Assembly: GCA_036557365.1 (NCBI GenBank)
Contig: DATBHR010000065.1
Coordinates: 11,577-75,576 of the forward strand
Source: DATKHR01 sp036557365
GTDB lineage: Bacteria > Acidobacteriota > Vicinamibacteria > Vicinamibacterales > CAVVIG01
Reading direction: 5' to 3'
DNA: 64,000 bases
Part shown: piece by piece, positions 16,208-23,865 of the stretch
Layout of the letters: each line of letters starts with the position of its first letter
Numbering within the stretch: the first letter of the stretch is position 1
Position numbers and translations under genes: made by a program
The notes under the pieces: generated by a model
Told to the model about the DNA's origin: nothing
What the model saw: only the letters and a program-made list of their open reading frames with translations
Databases searched by the model: none

Positions 16208-17566
16208 CTACTGTCCCTGCTTTCCGTTCGGCATCAGCGTCAGCACGATTCGGTTTTCGGGACGGAAGTAGGTCTGCGCCACGCGCTGGACGTCCGCCAC
16301 CGTCATGTTCTGGAAGATTTCGAACTCGCCGTCCGCGGTTTTGATGTCGTTGTGGATGACGACCGCGTGGGCCAGCGTCAGCGCTTTCTGCTGATCGGAC
16401 TCACGACCGAGAATGTAGTCCCGCGCAAACTGATTCTTGCTGCGTTGCAGCTCGTGCTCGGTAATCGGCTCGCTCTTCAGCCGATCGAGCTCGGCGATCA
16501 AGGTCTTCGCGACCTCGTCGGTCGAGTGTCCCGGCTGGACGATCGCGACCGCATAAAAGAGGTTCGGATCTTCGATGAGATTGGCGCTTCCGAACGCGGC
16601 GACGGCCATCTGCGTGTCGTAGACGAGCTTCTTGTAGATGCGCGAGCTCTCGCCGTCCGACAGCACCTTCGCGGCAATGTGCAGCGGATACGAATCCGGA
16701 TTGCCATCGTAGGTGATGTGGTACGCGACGACGACCGCCGGCAGCGGCCACGGTTCGGACAGGGTGACGCGCTTTTCCTTCGTCTGCGGCGGTTCCTTCG
16801 GGATGTCGCGCGGGACTTCGCGGTCGGCCTTCGGCACGCGTCCGATGTACTGCGCGACCAGTTGCGCCGCCTGGTTGGGATCGAAGTCGCCGACGAGCAC
16901 GAGCGTGGCGTTCGACGGCACGTAATAGGTCCGATAGAAGTCGCGCACGTCCTCCACCGACGCCGCTTCGAGATCCGCCATGCTGCCGATCGTCGGATGC
17001 TTGTAGGGATGCACCGAGAACGCCTGGTCGTAGATGATCTCGTTCAGGCGTCCGTACGGCTGGTTGTCCACGCGCATCCGACGCTCTTCCTTCACGACCT
17101 CCCGTTCGTTCGTGAAGGTGTCGGCGTCGATGCGCAGCGTCGCCATGCGATCGGCTTCCAGCCACAGCACCAGCGGCAGATACTGCGACGGCACTGTCTC
17201 CCAGAACACCGTCTCATCGTCTGTCGTGTAGGCGTTGCTCTGTCCACCCACCGAGGCGATGTAGGACGTATGCGCCTCCGGCAGCACGTTCTTCGAGCCC
17301 TTGAACATCAGGTGCTCGAAGAGATGCGCGAATCCCGTGCGTCCCGGCTTCTCGTTCTTCGACCCGACGTGATACGTGAGGTTGAGGTGGACGATCGGCG
17401 TCGAGTGATCCTCGGACAACACGAGCGTCAGACCGTTCGGCAGCGTCGTGATGGTGTACTGCAGCTTCGGTGGACGAACGGCCGCGAAGAGATGCGGCGC
17501 CGCAACAGTCGCCACCGCCGCGGCGAGCGTCAACGCGGCGGCAAACCGGATCCCTCGAACCTTCAT
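16208..17566 (-). CDS. M16 family zinc metallopeptidase, catalytic subunit
   Basis: A 452-residue exported peptidase of the pitrilysin/processing-peptidase family. A signal peptide (RFAAALTLAAAVATVAAPHLFA) is followed by LPNGLTLVLSEDHSTPIVHL and the inverted zinc motif HLFEH at about residues 81-85, with the third ligand region NEREVVKEERRMRVDNQPYG about 75 residues on. The C-terminal M16 domain ends RVAQTYFRPENRIVLTLMP. It should act in the periplasm, together with the inactive M16 subunit encoded 2 nt downstream; such active/inactive pairs are the usual bacterial arrangement. ATG 17566 is chosen because it begins the signal peptide; sequence further upstream belongs to lpxD in another frame. 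It lies 11 nt after the lpxD stop. Confidence 0.92.
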   Translation of the reverse strand: MKVRGIRFAAALTLAAAVATVAAPHLFAAVRPPKLQYTITTLPNGLTLVLSEDHSTPIVHLNLTYHVGSKNEKPGRTGFAHLFEHLMFKGSKNVLPEAHTSYIASVGGQSNAYTTDDETVFWETVPSQYLPLVLWLEADRMATLRIDADTFTNEREVVKEERRMRVDNQPYGRLNEIIYDQAFSVHPYKHPTIGSMADLEAASVEDVRDFYRTYYVPSNATLVLVGDFDPNQAAQLVAQYIGRVPKADREVPRDIPKEPPQTKEKRVTLSEPWPLPAVVVAYHITYDGNPDSYPLHIAAKVLSDGESSRIYKKLVYDTQMAVAAFGSANLIEDPNLFYAVAIVQPGHSTDEVAKTLIAELDRLKSEPITEHELQRSKNQFARDYILGRESDQQKALTLAHAVVIHNDIKTADGEFEIFQNMTVADVQRVAQTYFRPENRIVLTLMPNGKQGQ

Positions 17567-17577
17567 CGACCGATTAT

Positions 17578-18636
17578 CTACTGATCCTGCTCTTTGACGC
17601 ATGCCGACAGCTTCTCCTGCAGTTCCGCGAGCCGCCGCTCGAGATCGTCGACCTGTTTCTTCAGATCCGGCAGGTGACGGACGAGGACCTGCGCTTTCCG
17701 CCACTCGAGATTCGGCATGCCGGGATAACCGGAGATGAACGCCCCTGCATCGACGTTGCGCGTGACGCCGGTCTTGCCGCTCGCGATTGCCCCCTTGCCG
17801 ATGTGAATGTGTCCGTTGACGCCCACCTGTCCCGCCAGCGTCACGTCGTCCTCGATCACGGTGCTGCCCGCGATGCCGACCTGCGACGCCAGGAGCGAAC
17901 GACGGCCAATCCGCACGCCGTGCGCAATCTGGACGAGGTTGTCGATTTTCGTCCCGGCCTGTATGCGCGTCTCGCCCACCGCCGGCCGATCGATGGTCGT
18001 GTTCGCCCCGATTTCCACATCGTCCTCGACGACGACGTCTGCGAGCTGCGGGATTTTCAGGTGGCTGCCGTCGGGCTGTCTGACGAAGCCGAAGCCGTCG
18101 CTGCCGAGGACGGCGCCATCCAGGATCGTCACGCGATTGCCGATGGCGACGCGATCGCGGATTGAGACGCCGGCGTGAATGACGCAATCGTCGCCGATAC
18201 GAGCGCCGGCGCCGATGACGACGTTCGGAAAAATCACGACGCGATCGCCAAGCGTCGCACCAGAACCGATAGCGACAAACGGCCCGATGGACGCGTGCGA
18301 GCCGATCGCCGCGTCGCGTGCGACGCTGGCCAACTGGTCGACGCCTGGCGGCGGCATCGTCGGCGTGACGAACAGGCGCAGCGCTTCGGCAAACGTCAGA
18401 TACGGCTGACGGCTCCGCATGACGGCGAACGGAGGCTTCCCGGGAAACGACTCATCGTCGGTGACGATGACGGCAGATGCGCGCGTCGTTTCGAGCGTTT
18501 TGCGGTACTTCGCGTTGGCGAGAAACGTCAGATCGCCGGGCTCGGCGCGATCGATCGCCGCCATCCGCCGGACGTCGACGTTCCCGTCGCCTTCGAGACG
18601 GCACCCGAGGCGCGCTGCGATCTCGCTGAGTTTCAA
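17578..18636 (-). CDS. lpxD: UDP-3-O-acylglucosamine N-acyltransferase
   Basis: A 352-residue left-handed beta-helix acyltransferase that adds the N-linked hydroxyacyl chain in lipid A synthesis. The N-terminal LpxD domain (LSEIAARLGCRLEGDG, DLTFLANAKYRKTLE) precedes hexapeptide repeats, with the signature IGPFVAIGSGATLGDRVVIF, and the DGFGFVRQPDGSHLKIPQ active-site region including the conserved histidine. The C-terminal coiled tail (PDLKKQVDDLERRLAELQEKL) fits. Length matches the family best with a TTG start at 18634-18636 (reading MKLSEIAARLG); no ATG is close. It heads the leftward envelope operon and is divergent from the mgtC-like gene, with an inverted repeat array just upstream. Confidence 0.94.
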   Translation of the reverse strand: MKLSEIAARLGCRLEGDGNVDVRRMAAIDRAEPGDLTFLANAKYRKTLETTRASAVIVTDDESFPGKPPFAVMRSRQPYLTFAEALRLFVTPTMPPPGVDQLASVARDAAIGSHASIGPFVAIGSGATLGDRVVIFPNVVIGAGARIGDDCVIHAGVSIRDRVAIGNRVTILDGAVLGSDGFGFVRQPDGSHLKIPQLADVVVEDDVEIGANTTIDRPAVGETRIQAGTKIDNLVQIAHGVRIGRRSLLASQVGIAGSTVIEDDVTLAGQVGVNGHIHIGKGAIASGKTGVTRNVDAGAFISGYPGMPNLEWRKAQVLVRHLPDLKKQVDDLERRLAELQEKLSACVKEQDQ

Positions 18637-18649
18637 GATGTCTGGATCT

Positions 18650-18721
18650 GAGGATGCTCGAGGATGTTGCAAATCCTCACCCCAAATCCTAACATCCTCG
18701 CATTCGAACCTCCGCATCCTC
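18650..18721. repeat. Inverted GAGGATG-type array between lpxD and mgtC-like gene
   Basis: In the divergent lpxD/mgtC gap, GAGGATGC at 18650-18657 is mirrored by GCATCCTC at 18714-18721, and CGAGGATGTT at 18659-18668 by AACATCCTCG at 18691-18700; both arm pairs are perfect. The arms are made of repeated GAGGATG-like words. It could form a cruciform or RNA hairpin at the start of either transcript, and belongs structurally to the array family seen elsewhere in the window. Confidence 0.85.
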
Positions 18722-18744
18722 TTCTGCGCGGCACCGAACCGCTG

Positions 18745-19173
18745 ATGTCGCCTGCTGATCTGTCGGCGAGGCTCATTCTCGCGGCCGTGCTGGGGGCCGC
18801 TTTCGGCATCGAGCGCGAATTCCGCCAGAAGCCTGCCGGCCTTCGCACGAACATGCTCATCGCCCTCGGCGCAGCGCTGTTCACGGTCGTCTCTGTACGG
18901 ATGACGCCCGACGGCGGCACGAGCGATCGGATCGCGGCGCAAATCGTCACCGGCATCGGCTTCCTGGGTGCCGGCGCCATCCTGCGCGGCGGCCATACCG
19001 TCCACGGCATGACGACCGCCGCCTCCATCTGGGTGAACGCCGCCGTCGGCATGGCGGCGGGTGCGGGAGAGTTCCGATCGGCCCTCATCACGACGGCAAT
19101 CGCAATCACCGTCCTCTGGGTTCTCGAGCCGGTCGAGATGTACTTCGAGGCGCGGAAGCGAAGGAAATCTTGA
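18745..19173 (+). CDS. MgtC/SapB family membrane protein
   Basis: A 142-residue integral membrane protein matching the N-terminal MgtC/SapB domain, with about four hydrophobic segments. Key features are GAAFGIEREFRQKPAGLRTNMLI, the GIGFLGAGAILRGG motif and MTTAASIWVNAAVGMAAGAG. The family is linked in other bacteria to magnesium limitation and to modulation of the F1Fo ATPase; here the role is not shown by context. ATG 18745 gives the usual N-terminus; the frame is open 27 codons further upstream through the inverted repeat, which makes an earlier start possible but unlikely. It is a single-gene unit between divergent lpxD and the convergent nuclease gene. Confidence 0.92.
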   Translation: MSPADLSARLILAAVLGAAFGIEREFRQKPAGLRTNMLIALGAALFTVVSVRMTPDGGTSDRIAAQIVTGIGFLGAGAILRGGHTVHGMTTAASIWVNAAVGMAAGAGEFRSALITTAIAITVLWVLEPVEMYFEARKRRKS

Positions 19174-19195
19174 GTGTCGGCGCGGACGTGTCGTG

Positions 19196-20080
19196 CTATT
19201 TGCGGACCTTCTGTACCGGTCGAGCTTCCTGGATCGTCAACGTCGGCCGGCCCGCCGCTTCCCATGCGCCAGCGATCACGGCAGCCGTCGCCTCGATCGA
19301 ACGCGTGATCTGACGCTCGAGGATCGGCTTCACGCCGCCAAAGAACTTCTCGAAGTAGTCGTCGTCATACAAGTCCTTGCCGGCGACCGCGCGCTTGTCG
19401 GCGGCGAGGATCGTGTCGACATCCTTATACGCCGCCAGCAGCATGTCGAAGGCCTCATCGCGTGCGTTCGCGATCGGCGCGCGCGCGCTCGGCGTCAGCG
19501 AGAGCCGCGACGCGAAACGCTCGATGAGATCGCGTTCGAACCGCGAGTGGATGCCGTTATTGCCGGTCAACTGGCCGTCGTAGTTGTTCGTCGCATGCAG
19601 CGGTTGATTGGCGTCCTGGACATAGTGCGACGCCACGGCGGCGTAGAGGACGACGTCATTCGTATACGGCGACTTCCTGGCAAACCCTTCGAATCCACGC
19701 CGCAGATAGCCGAACATCTCCGACGCGCGCCACGGAAGCGTCCCGATCCGCTTCATCTGAGCCGGGCCGAATTTCTCGAGTGCCTGCGAGTAATCGCGCG
19801 GGAGCCCGGCAAACGGATACGGACCGAGTTCCGGCATGCCGAAGTCGATGAAGTGATTCGGGTCGTCGTCCCAGCCCACATTGCGCCATTCGTCGGGATC
19901 AACGGCGCGCACGACGAGCTCGTCCCGGAATTTTTCGAAGAACGGCTTGATTGGCGGCGGCAGCAGATCGATGGCCTTCGCCATGATCAGCCGATGACCG
20001 GCGAAGCCCCAAGCGTACGCCGGCGCCGGCGCGAGGACCGCGGCCAGCAGGACGCCAAGTGCAAGGGACGCCTTTCGCAT
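19196..20080 (-). CDS. S1/P1 nuclease / zinc-dependent phospholipase C fold protein
   Basis: A 294-residue exported protein. The signal peptide ends APAPAYA and the mature chain begins WGFAGHRLIM, so the new N-terminal tryptophan and following histidine can serve as zinc ligands, as in S1/P1 nucleases and phospholipase C. Other ligand-bearing stretches are DPNHFIDF, YAAVASHYVQDANQPLHATNNYD and NGIHSRFERDL, which together would bind three zinc ions. The substrate (nucleic acid or phospholipid) cannot be decided from sequence. The gene is 21 nt from the convergent mgtC-like stop. It is upstream-divergent from the YdjM-like gene, with about 90 nt between the two starts. Confidence 0.85.
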   Translation of the reverse strand: MRKASLALGVLLAAVLAPAPAYAWGFAGHRLIMAKAIDLLPPPIKPFFEKFRDELVVRAVDPDEWRNVGWDDDPNHFIDFGMPELGPYPFAGLPRDYSQALEKFGPAQMKRIGTLPWRASEMFGYLRRGFEGFARKSPYTNDVVLYAAVASHYVQDANQPLHATNNYDGQLTGNNGIHSRFERDLIERFASRLSLTPSARAPIANARDEAFDMLLAAYKDVDTILAADKRAVAGKDLYDDDYFEKFFGGVKPILERQITRSIEATAAVIAGAWEAAGRPTLTIQEARPVQKVRK

Positions 20081-20168
20081 GCTGCTATATTAACGACGAA
20101 CACGCCGCGACGCCCCGTTGCGCGCTGTGCGGCGGACACCGGTCGATCCTCATCCCCGGCGAATCATC

Positions 20169-21260
20169 GTGGATAACCTGACTCACAGTTTGTTCGGCCT
20201 GACGCTCGCGCGCACGCCGCTCGGCAAAGCCGGACGCGGGACGACCGCGGTACTCCTCATCGCCTCGAACGCGCCCGACATCGACATCGTCGCGGCCGCG
20301 GGCGGCGCGGCGAAGTATCTCGAGTGGCACCGCGGGATGACGCACGGCCCGCTCGGCGTCATCGGACTGGCCGCGATCACCGCCGCCATCATCGAGGTCG
20401 CGCGATGGCTCAACCCGCGCTGGCGTCACGCCGACAACGCGCGATGGCCGATGCTGTTCGCAGTGGCCATCGTCGGCGTCCTCTTTCATGTGCTGCTCGA
20501 TCTGCCGACGTCGTACGGCGTCCGCCTGCTCAGTCCATTCAGCTGGCGCTGGTTCGCGCTGGACTGGATGCCGATCGTCGACGCCTACTTTCTCATCGTG
20601 CTCGCGTCCGGGCTCCTCTTCGGACGCGGAGGCCAGGCCGCACGGCGCCGCAATGCGGCCATCGTGCTGACGTTCGCCGCCATCATCTACGGCGTCCGCG
20701 CGGCCGCTCATCACCAGGCGCTCGAGATGGCGCCGGTGCTGTTCGGTCCCACGCTTCCGCCGCGCTGTGATTCGGCACCCTCGAGCTCGTTCGTCGAGTC
20801 GTGGCCGAAGCCGCCGGCGTCCCCACCGGCGACCGGCCGGCGCTGCCTGGTCGAGCTCGCAGCGCTCCCGCAGTTCCTCTCGCCGTTCGACTGGCGCATC
20901 GTCGCGCATCTCTCGAACGCGTTCGAGCTTCACGACATCAACGTCCTGGACGCGCGCTTCCGCGATTCCGGAAAAGACGCCGTCTTCTGGCGGCAGGTCA
21001 TCCGGTATCCGAACATCTGGACGCCGATGGTCGAGCACGCGGCCTCAACGGACCTGGGTCAGGTGTTTCTCGGCTTCTCCCGGTTTCCTGCCGCGCGGAC
21101 CGCGACCGATGCCGCAGGCGCAGGCACCGTCCGTTTCACCGACGTCCGATTCGTCGGTTCGGTGATCGCCGATCAGCCGGGAGTGAACAATCGAATGTTC
21201 ACCGCGACGATTCGGTTCGACCCGGGCGGCCGGCTTCTGTCGGAAACTCTCGGGCGATAG
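20169..21260 (+). CDS. YdjM/DUF457-like membrane-bound metal-dependent hydrolase
   Basis: A 363-residue protein starting with GTG 20169 in the typical sequence MDNLTHSLFGLTLA. The N-terminal half contains several membrane helices and the family's His/Asp motifs: NAPDIDIV, WHRGMTHGPLG and LFHVLLDLPTSYG. The roughly 180-residue C-terminal part is soluble and beta-rich, with PQFLSPFDWRIVAHLSNAF and VFWRQVIRYPNIWTPMVEHA. The family (YdjM, LexA-regulated in E. coli) has no proven substrate. It ends 2 nt before nfo, so the two probably form an operon; this pairing with a DNA repair gene recalls the SOS link of E. coli ydjM but is not proof of it. No LexA box was identified. Confidence 0.85.
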   Translation: MDNLTHSLFGLTLARTPLGKAGRGTTAVLLIASNAPDIDIVAAAGGAAKYLEWHRGMTHGPLGVIGLAAITAAIIEVARWLNPRWRHADNARWPMLFAVAIVGVLFHVLLDLPTSYGVRLLSPFSWRWFALDWMPIVDAYFLIVLASGLLFGRGGQAARRRNAAIVLTFAAIIYGVRAAAHHQALEMAPVLFGPTLPPRCDSAPSSSFVESWPKPPASPPATGRRCLVELAALPQFLSPFDWRIVAHLSNAFELHDINVLDARFRDSGKDAVFWRQVIRYPNIWTPMVEHAASTDLGQVFLGFSRFPAARTATDAAGAGTVRFTDVRFVGSVIADQPGVNNRMFTATIRFDPGGRLLSETLGR

Positions 21261-21262
21261 CG

Positions 21263-22135
21263 ATGCCGAAGCTGGGCGCGCACATGTCCGTCGCTGGCGG
21301 ACTTCCGCGCGCGGTCGATCGCGCCGTCTTACACGGCTGCGAAGCGCTGCAAATCTTCACCAAGAACTCGAACCAGTGGCGCGGACGCCTTCTTCCGCGC
21401 GAAGAAATCCGCGAGTTTCGCAGCAAGGTCGCAGACGCATCGATCGACGTCGTCGTCTCTCACGCGAGCTATCTGATCAACCTCGCCACGACGAATCCCG
21501 CATTGCGGCAGCAGTCGATGGATGCGATGGCGGACGAAATCGATCGCGCCGAAGCGCTCGGACTGCTTGGCGTCGTATTGCATCCAGGCTGCTACACGAC
21601 GGGATCAGCCGACGACGGACTGCGGAGGATTGGAGAAAGCCTCACGGTACTGCTTCGCGCGCGGCGGCGCGAAAAGACGATGGTGCTTCTCGAGCAGACC
21701 GCAGGCCAGGGAACGTCACTCGGCGCTCGATTCGAGGAGCTCGCCGCCATTCTGGACGCGATGGACGGCCACCCGCGCATCGGTGTCTGCCTCGACACGT
21801 GTCATCTGCTCGCGGCGGGTTACGACATCGCGTCGCCGGTCGGATATGCGGCGACGTTCACTGACTTCGAGCGGCGTGTCGGCTTCGATCGACTGAAGGT
21901 CTTTCACTTGAACGACTCGAAGAAACCGCTGGGGAGTCGCGTCGATCGCCACGAGCACATCGGCAAGGGCTTTCTCGGCGTCGACACCTTCCGGCGTCTG
22001 GTGCGCGACGGTCGATTCGACCGGCTGCCGATGCTGCTCGAGACGCCAAAGGAACATCAGCGTCCCGCGACAACCATCGCGATCGATCGGTTGGATGCAA
22101 AAAACCTGAAGCTGCTCCGCAGGCTGCGCGGCTAA
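21263..22135 (+). CDS. nfo: Endonuclease IV (AP endonuclease)
   Basis: A 290-residue TIM-barrel DNA repair enzyme that cleaves 5' to abasic sites and removes 3' blocking groups. Metal-ligand regions are intact: GAHMSVAGGL at the N-terminus, QIFTKNSNQW, VVSHASYLINLA, VLHPGCYTTG, LLEQTAGQGTSLG, GVCLDTCHLLAAGYD, FHLNDSKKPLGSRVDRHEHI and the terminal MLLETPKE. These supply the His/Asp/Glu cluster for three zinc ions. Length is normal. It begins 2 nt after the YdjM-like gene and converges with the AMMECR1 gene, overlapping its end by 4 nt, with no visible terminator between them. Confidence 0.96.
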   Translation: MPKLGAHMSVAGGLPRAVDRAVLHGCEALQIFTKNSNQWRGRLLPREEIREFRSKVADASIDVVVSHASYLINLATTNPALRQQSMDAMADEIDRAEALGLLGVVLHPGCYTTGSADDGLRRIGESLTVLLRARRREKTMVLLEQTAGQGTSLGARFEELAAILDAMDGHPRIGVCLDTCHLLAAGYDIASPVGYAATFTDFERRVGFDRLKVFHLNDSKKPLGSRVDRHEHIGKGFLGVDTFRRLVRDGRFDRLPMLLETPKEHQRPATTIAIDRLDAKNLKLLRRLRG

Positions 22136-22674
22136 CGCGCCTCGGCGAATACGTCGGCCTCGAAGCGCCAGATGCGGGCGCCGGTCCTCCACGCGTCGCG
22201 GGCGAGCCCCGCCTTCTCGCAGGTTCTCGCGAGAAACGTGCGCACGTCCCACCCGTGCTCGACCGCCACCTGCGGCAGTAGCAGCCCGCGCCTCCGCTGC
22301 TGCTCGACGATGAGGCCATCTCGCCCGATGACGATATCGTCGACCGACTCCAGCGGTTCGGGTGCGGTGAGCAGCGACAGCTCGATCTCCATCGTGATCA
22401 ACTCGCCGGCGGCAATCGGCGGGAATCGAGGATCGGCGCTGGCCGCATGGACGGCGCATCTGGCCACCACGCGCGCGAGCGGTTCATCGGCTTCGATGTG
22501 ACCGATACATCCACGCAGCTCTCCGTGGACGTGCAACGTGACGAACGCGCCGCGCGGTTCGCCCAGTACTCCGTCGAGCGGCGGCACCGGAGGACGCTCG
22601 TGCCGGGTCTGCGCGGCCACGGCCTCGCGCGCCAGCTTCAGCAAGCGGTGCCGATCGTCCGGCTGGACCTTCAT
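22132..22674 (-). CDS. amrA: AmmeMemoRadiSam system protein A (AMMECR1 domain)
   Basis: A 180-residue AMMECR1-family protein. The conserved core LRGCIGHIEADEPLARVV is visible, preceded by GAFVTLHVHGE and followed by ADPRFPPIAAGEL and ELSLLTAPEPL, and QVAVEHGWDVRTFLARTCEKAGL near the end. ATG 22674 overlaps the TGA of the upstream MEMO gene by 4 nt. In the AmmeMemoRadiSam (Amr) system, AMMECR1, MEMO and a radical SAM protein occur together and are thought to act in an uncharacterised modification. The radical SAM component is not in this window. Function is unknown beyond this family association. Confidence 0.92.
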   Translation of the reverse strand: MKVQPDDRHRLLKLAREAVAAQTRHERPPVPPLDGVLGEPRGAFVTLHVHGELRGCIGHIEADEPLARVVARCAVHAASADPRFPPIAAGELITMEIELSLLTAPEPLESVDDIVIGRDGLIVEQQRRRGLLLPQVAVEHGWDVRTFLARTCEKAGLARDAWRTGARIWRFEADVFAEAR

Positions 22675-23507
22675 GAGGCGTGAAACCGGCCGATCGCGGC
22701 GGCGAGATAGCCGACGACCGACGACTTGTCGCCTGAGACGTCGCCTGAGTCCGCATACGACAGGACCGAGGCACTGGTCGCGCCGAGTCCTCGCGCGGCG
22801 CGCATGATCGCGACGGCCGCGCCGCCGCCGCATGCATGCTCAGGCCGACGATCGAGCGCGCGCTGCAGACCGTCGGCGTCGAACCGCCCGACGCAGTCGA
22901 TGACGACCTCGTCCAGCCGGCGTGCCGTCGCCGCGTCGTTGTAATGTGAGAGATCTGTGCTGGCGATGAGCAAGGTCCGCGTGCCGCTGGTGACGCCGAC
23001 GATCGCTGACGCCAGCGCTTCCGCTGTCTCGGCAGTCTGTCTCCCGATGAGCAACGGCACAATCCGCAGCTCGGGCGCCAGATAGCGGAGGAACGGCAGC
23101 TGCATCTCCAGCGAATGTTCGCGCGCGTGTGCGATCGTGTCGGCGTGCACGACCGACGACTCGACCAGGAATCGATCCGCTGTCGCTTCATCGACCCGAA
23201 CCACGCCGAACGGCGTGTCGAATCCGCCCGATCCGTACAACGCCACGCCTTCGAAGCCGATGAAGTGCGATGGGCCGACGAGAATCGCGACGTCGAACGA
23301 TCGATCGCGCAGTACACGATACGCGTGCGCGGCGACCGGGCCAGAGTAGCGAAGGCCTGCATGCGGCGCGATCAGCGCGACGACGTCGCCGGCGAGCTCG
23401 TCGGCCTCATCCGTCTTCGCAAGCTGCTCATCGAGCATCGACGCCAGTTGCTTCGCCGTGGCGGGATACCAGCTGCCCGCAACCGCTGCTTTCCGGATGC
23501 TCACCAT
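22671..23507 (-). CDS. amrB: AmmeMemoRadiSam system protein B (MEMO family)
   Basis: A 278-residue MEMO-like protein, structurally related to class III extradiol dioxygenases. The putative metal-site residues lie in ALIAPHAGLRYSG, LVGPSHFIGFEGVAL and STDLSHYND, and the C-terminal GLGATSASVLSYADSGDVSGD is typical. ATG 23507 gives the family start MVSIRKAAVAGSWYPATAKQL; GTG 23504 is an alternative. It is divergent from gatC, with only 46 nt between the two starts. Together with the downstream AMMECR1 gene, it makes up two thirds of the Amr module. Confidence 0.93.
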   Translation of the reverse strand: MVSIRKAAVAGSWYPATAKQLASMLDEQLAKTDEADELAGDVVALIAPHAGLRYSGPVAAHAYRVLRDRSFDVAILVGPSHFIGFEGVALYGSGGFDTPFGVVRVDEATADRFLVESSVVHADTIAHAREHSLEMQLPFLRYLAPELRIVPLLIGRQTAETAEALASAIVGVTSGTRTLLIASTDLSHYNDAATARRLDEVVIDCVGRFDADGLQRALDRRPEHACGGGAAVAIMRAARGLGATSASVLSYADSGDVSGDKSSVVGYLAAAIGRFHAS

Positions 23508-23553
23508 TGTGCTTCGAACGCCGCGACCGCGACGCGTTGCTGCCGTGTTGACC

Positions 23554-23865
23554 ATGCTAGCATTTGGCGTGCCTGCGGAATTCCCTCCCGACCGAATTCT
23601 CGAGATCGCCGCGCTCGCACGCGTCGAGCTCGATCCGATCGAGGTCGACACGTTCGCGCGTCAGCTGAGTCAGATTCTCGACTACGCCAATCAGGTGCAA
23701 CAGGTCGACACGACGGACGTGCCGCCTACTACAGTCGTCGGCGTCCATTCTGCGGAACGCGACGACGAGCCTCGACCGTCGCTCGATCGTCGAGACGTGT
23801 TCGCGAACGCGCCTGACGCCGTGCATGAAGCGGGCCTGTTCAGGGTCCCGCGAGTGATCGGATGA
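23554..23865 (+). CDS. gatC: Aspartyl/glutamyl-tRNA amidotransferase subunit C
   Basis: A 103-residue small subunit of the GatCAB complex, which converts misacylated Glu-tRNA(Gln) and Asp-tRNA(Asn) to the amide forms. Features are RILEIAALARVELDPIEVDT, FARQLSQILDYANQVQQVDT and the C-terminal DVFANAPDAVHEAGLFRVPRVIG, where the last residues wrap around GatA. The start is ambiguous between ATG 23554 and GTG 23569 (MPAEFPPDRI); the latter gives the more usual length of about 98. The gene overlaps gatA by 4 nt. gatB is not in the window. Confidence 0.93.
   Translation: MLAFGVPAEFPPDRILEIAALARVELDPIEVDTFARQLSQILDYANQVQQVDTTDVPPTTVVGVHSAERDDEPRPSLDRRDVFANAPDAVHEAGLFRVPRVIG

Noticed and set aside
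18637..19005. Longer form of lpxD with a start at 19005
   Set aside because: The added residues cross the inverted repeat and are antisense to the mgtC-like gene; the normal LpxD start is TTG 18636.
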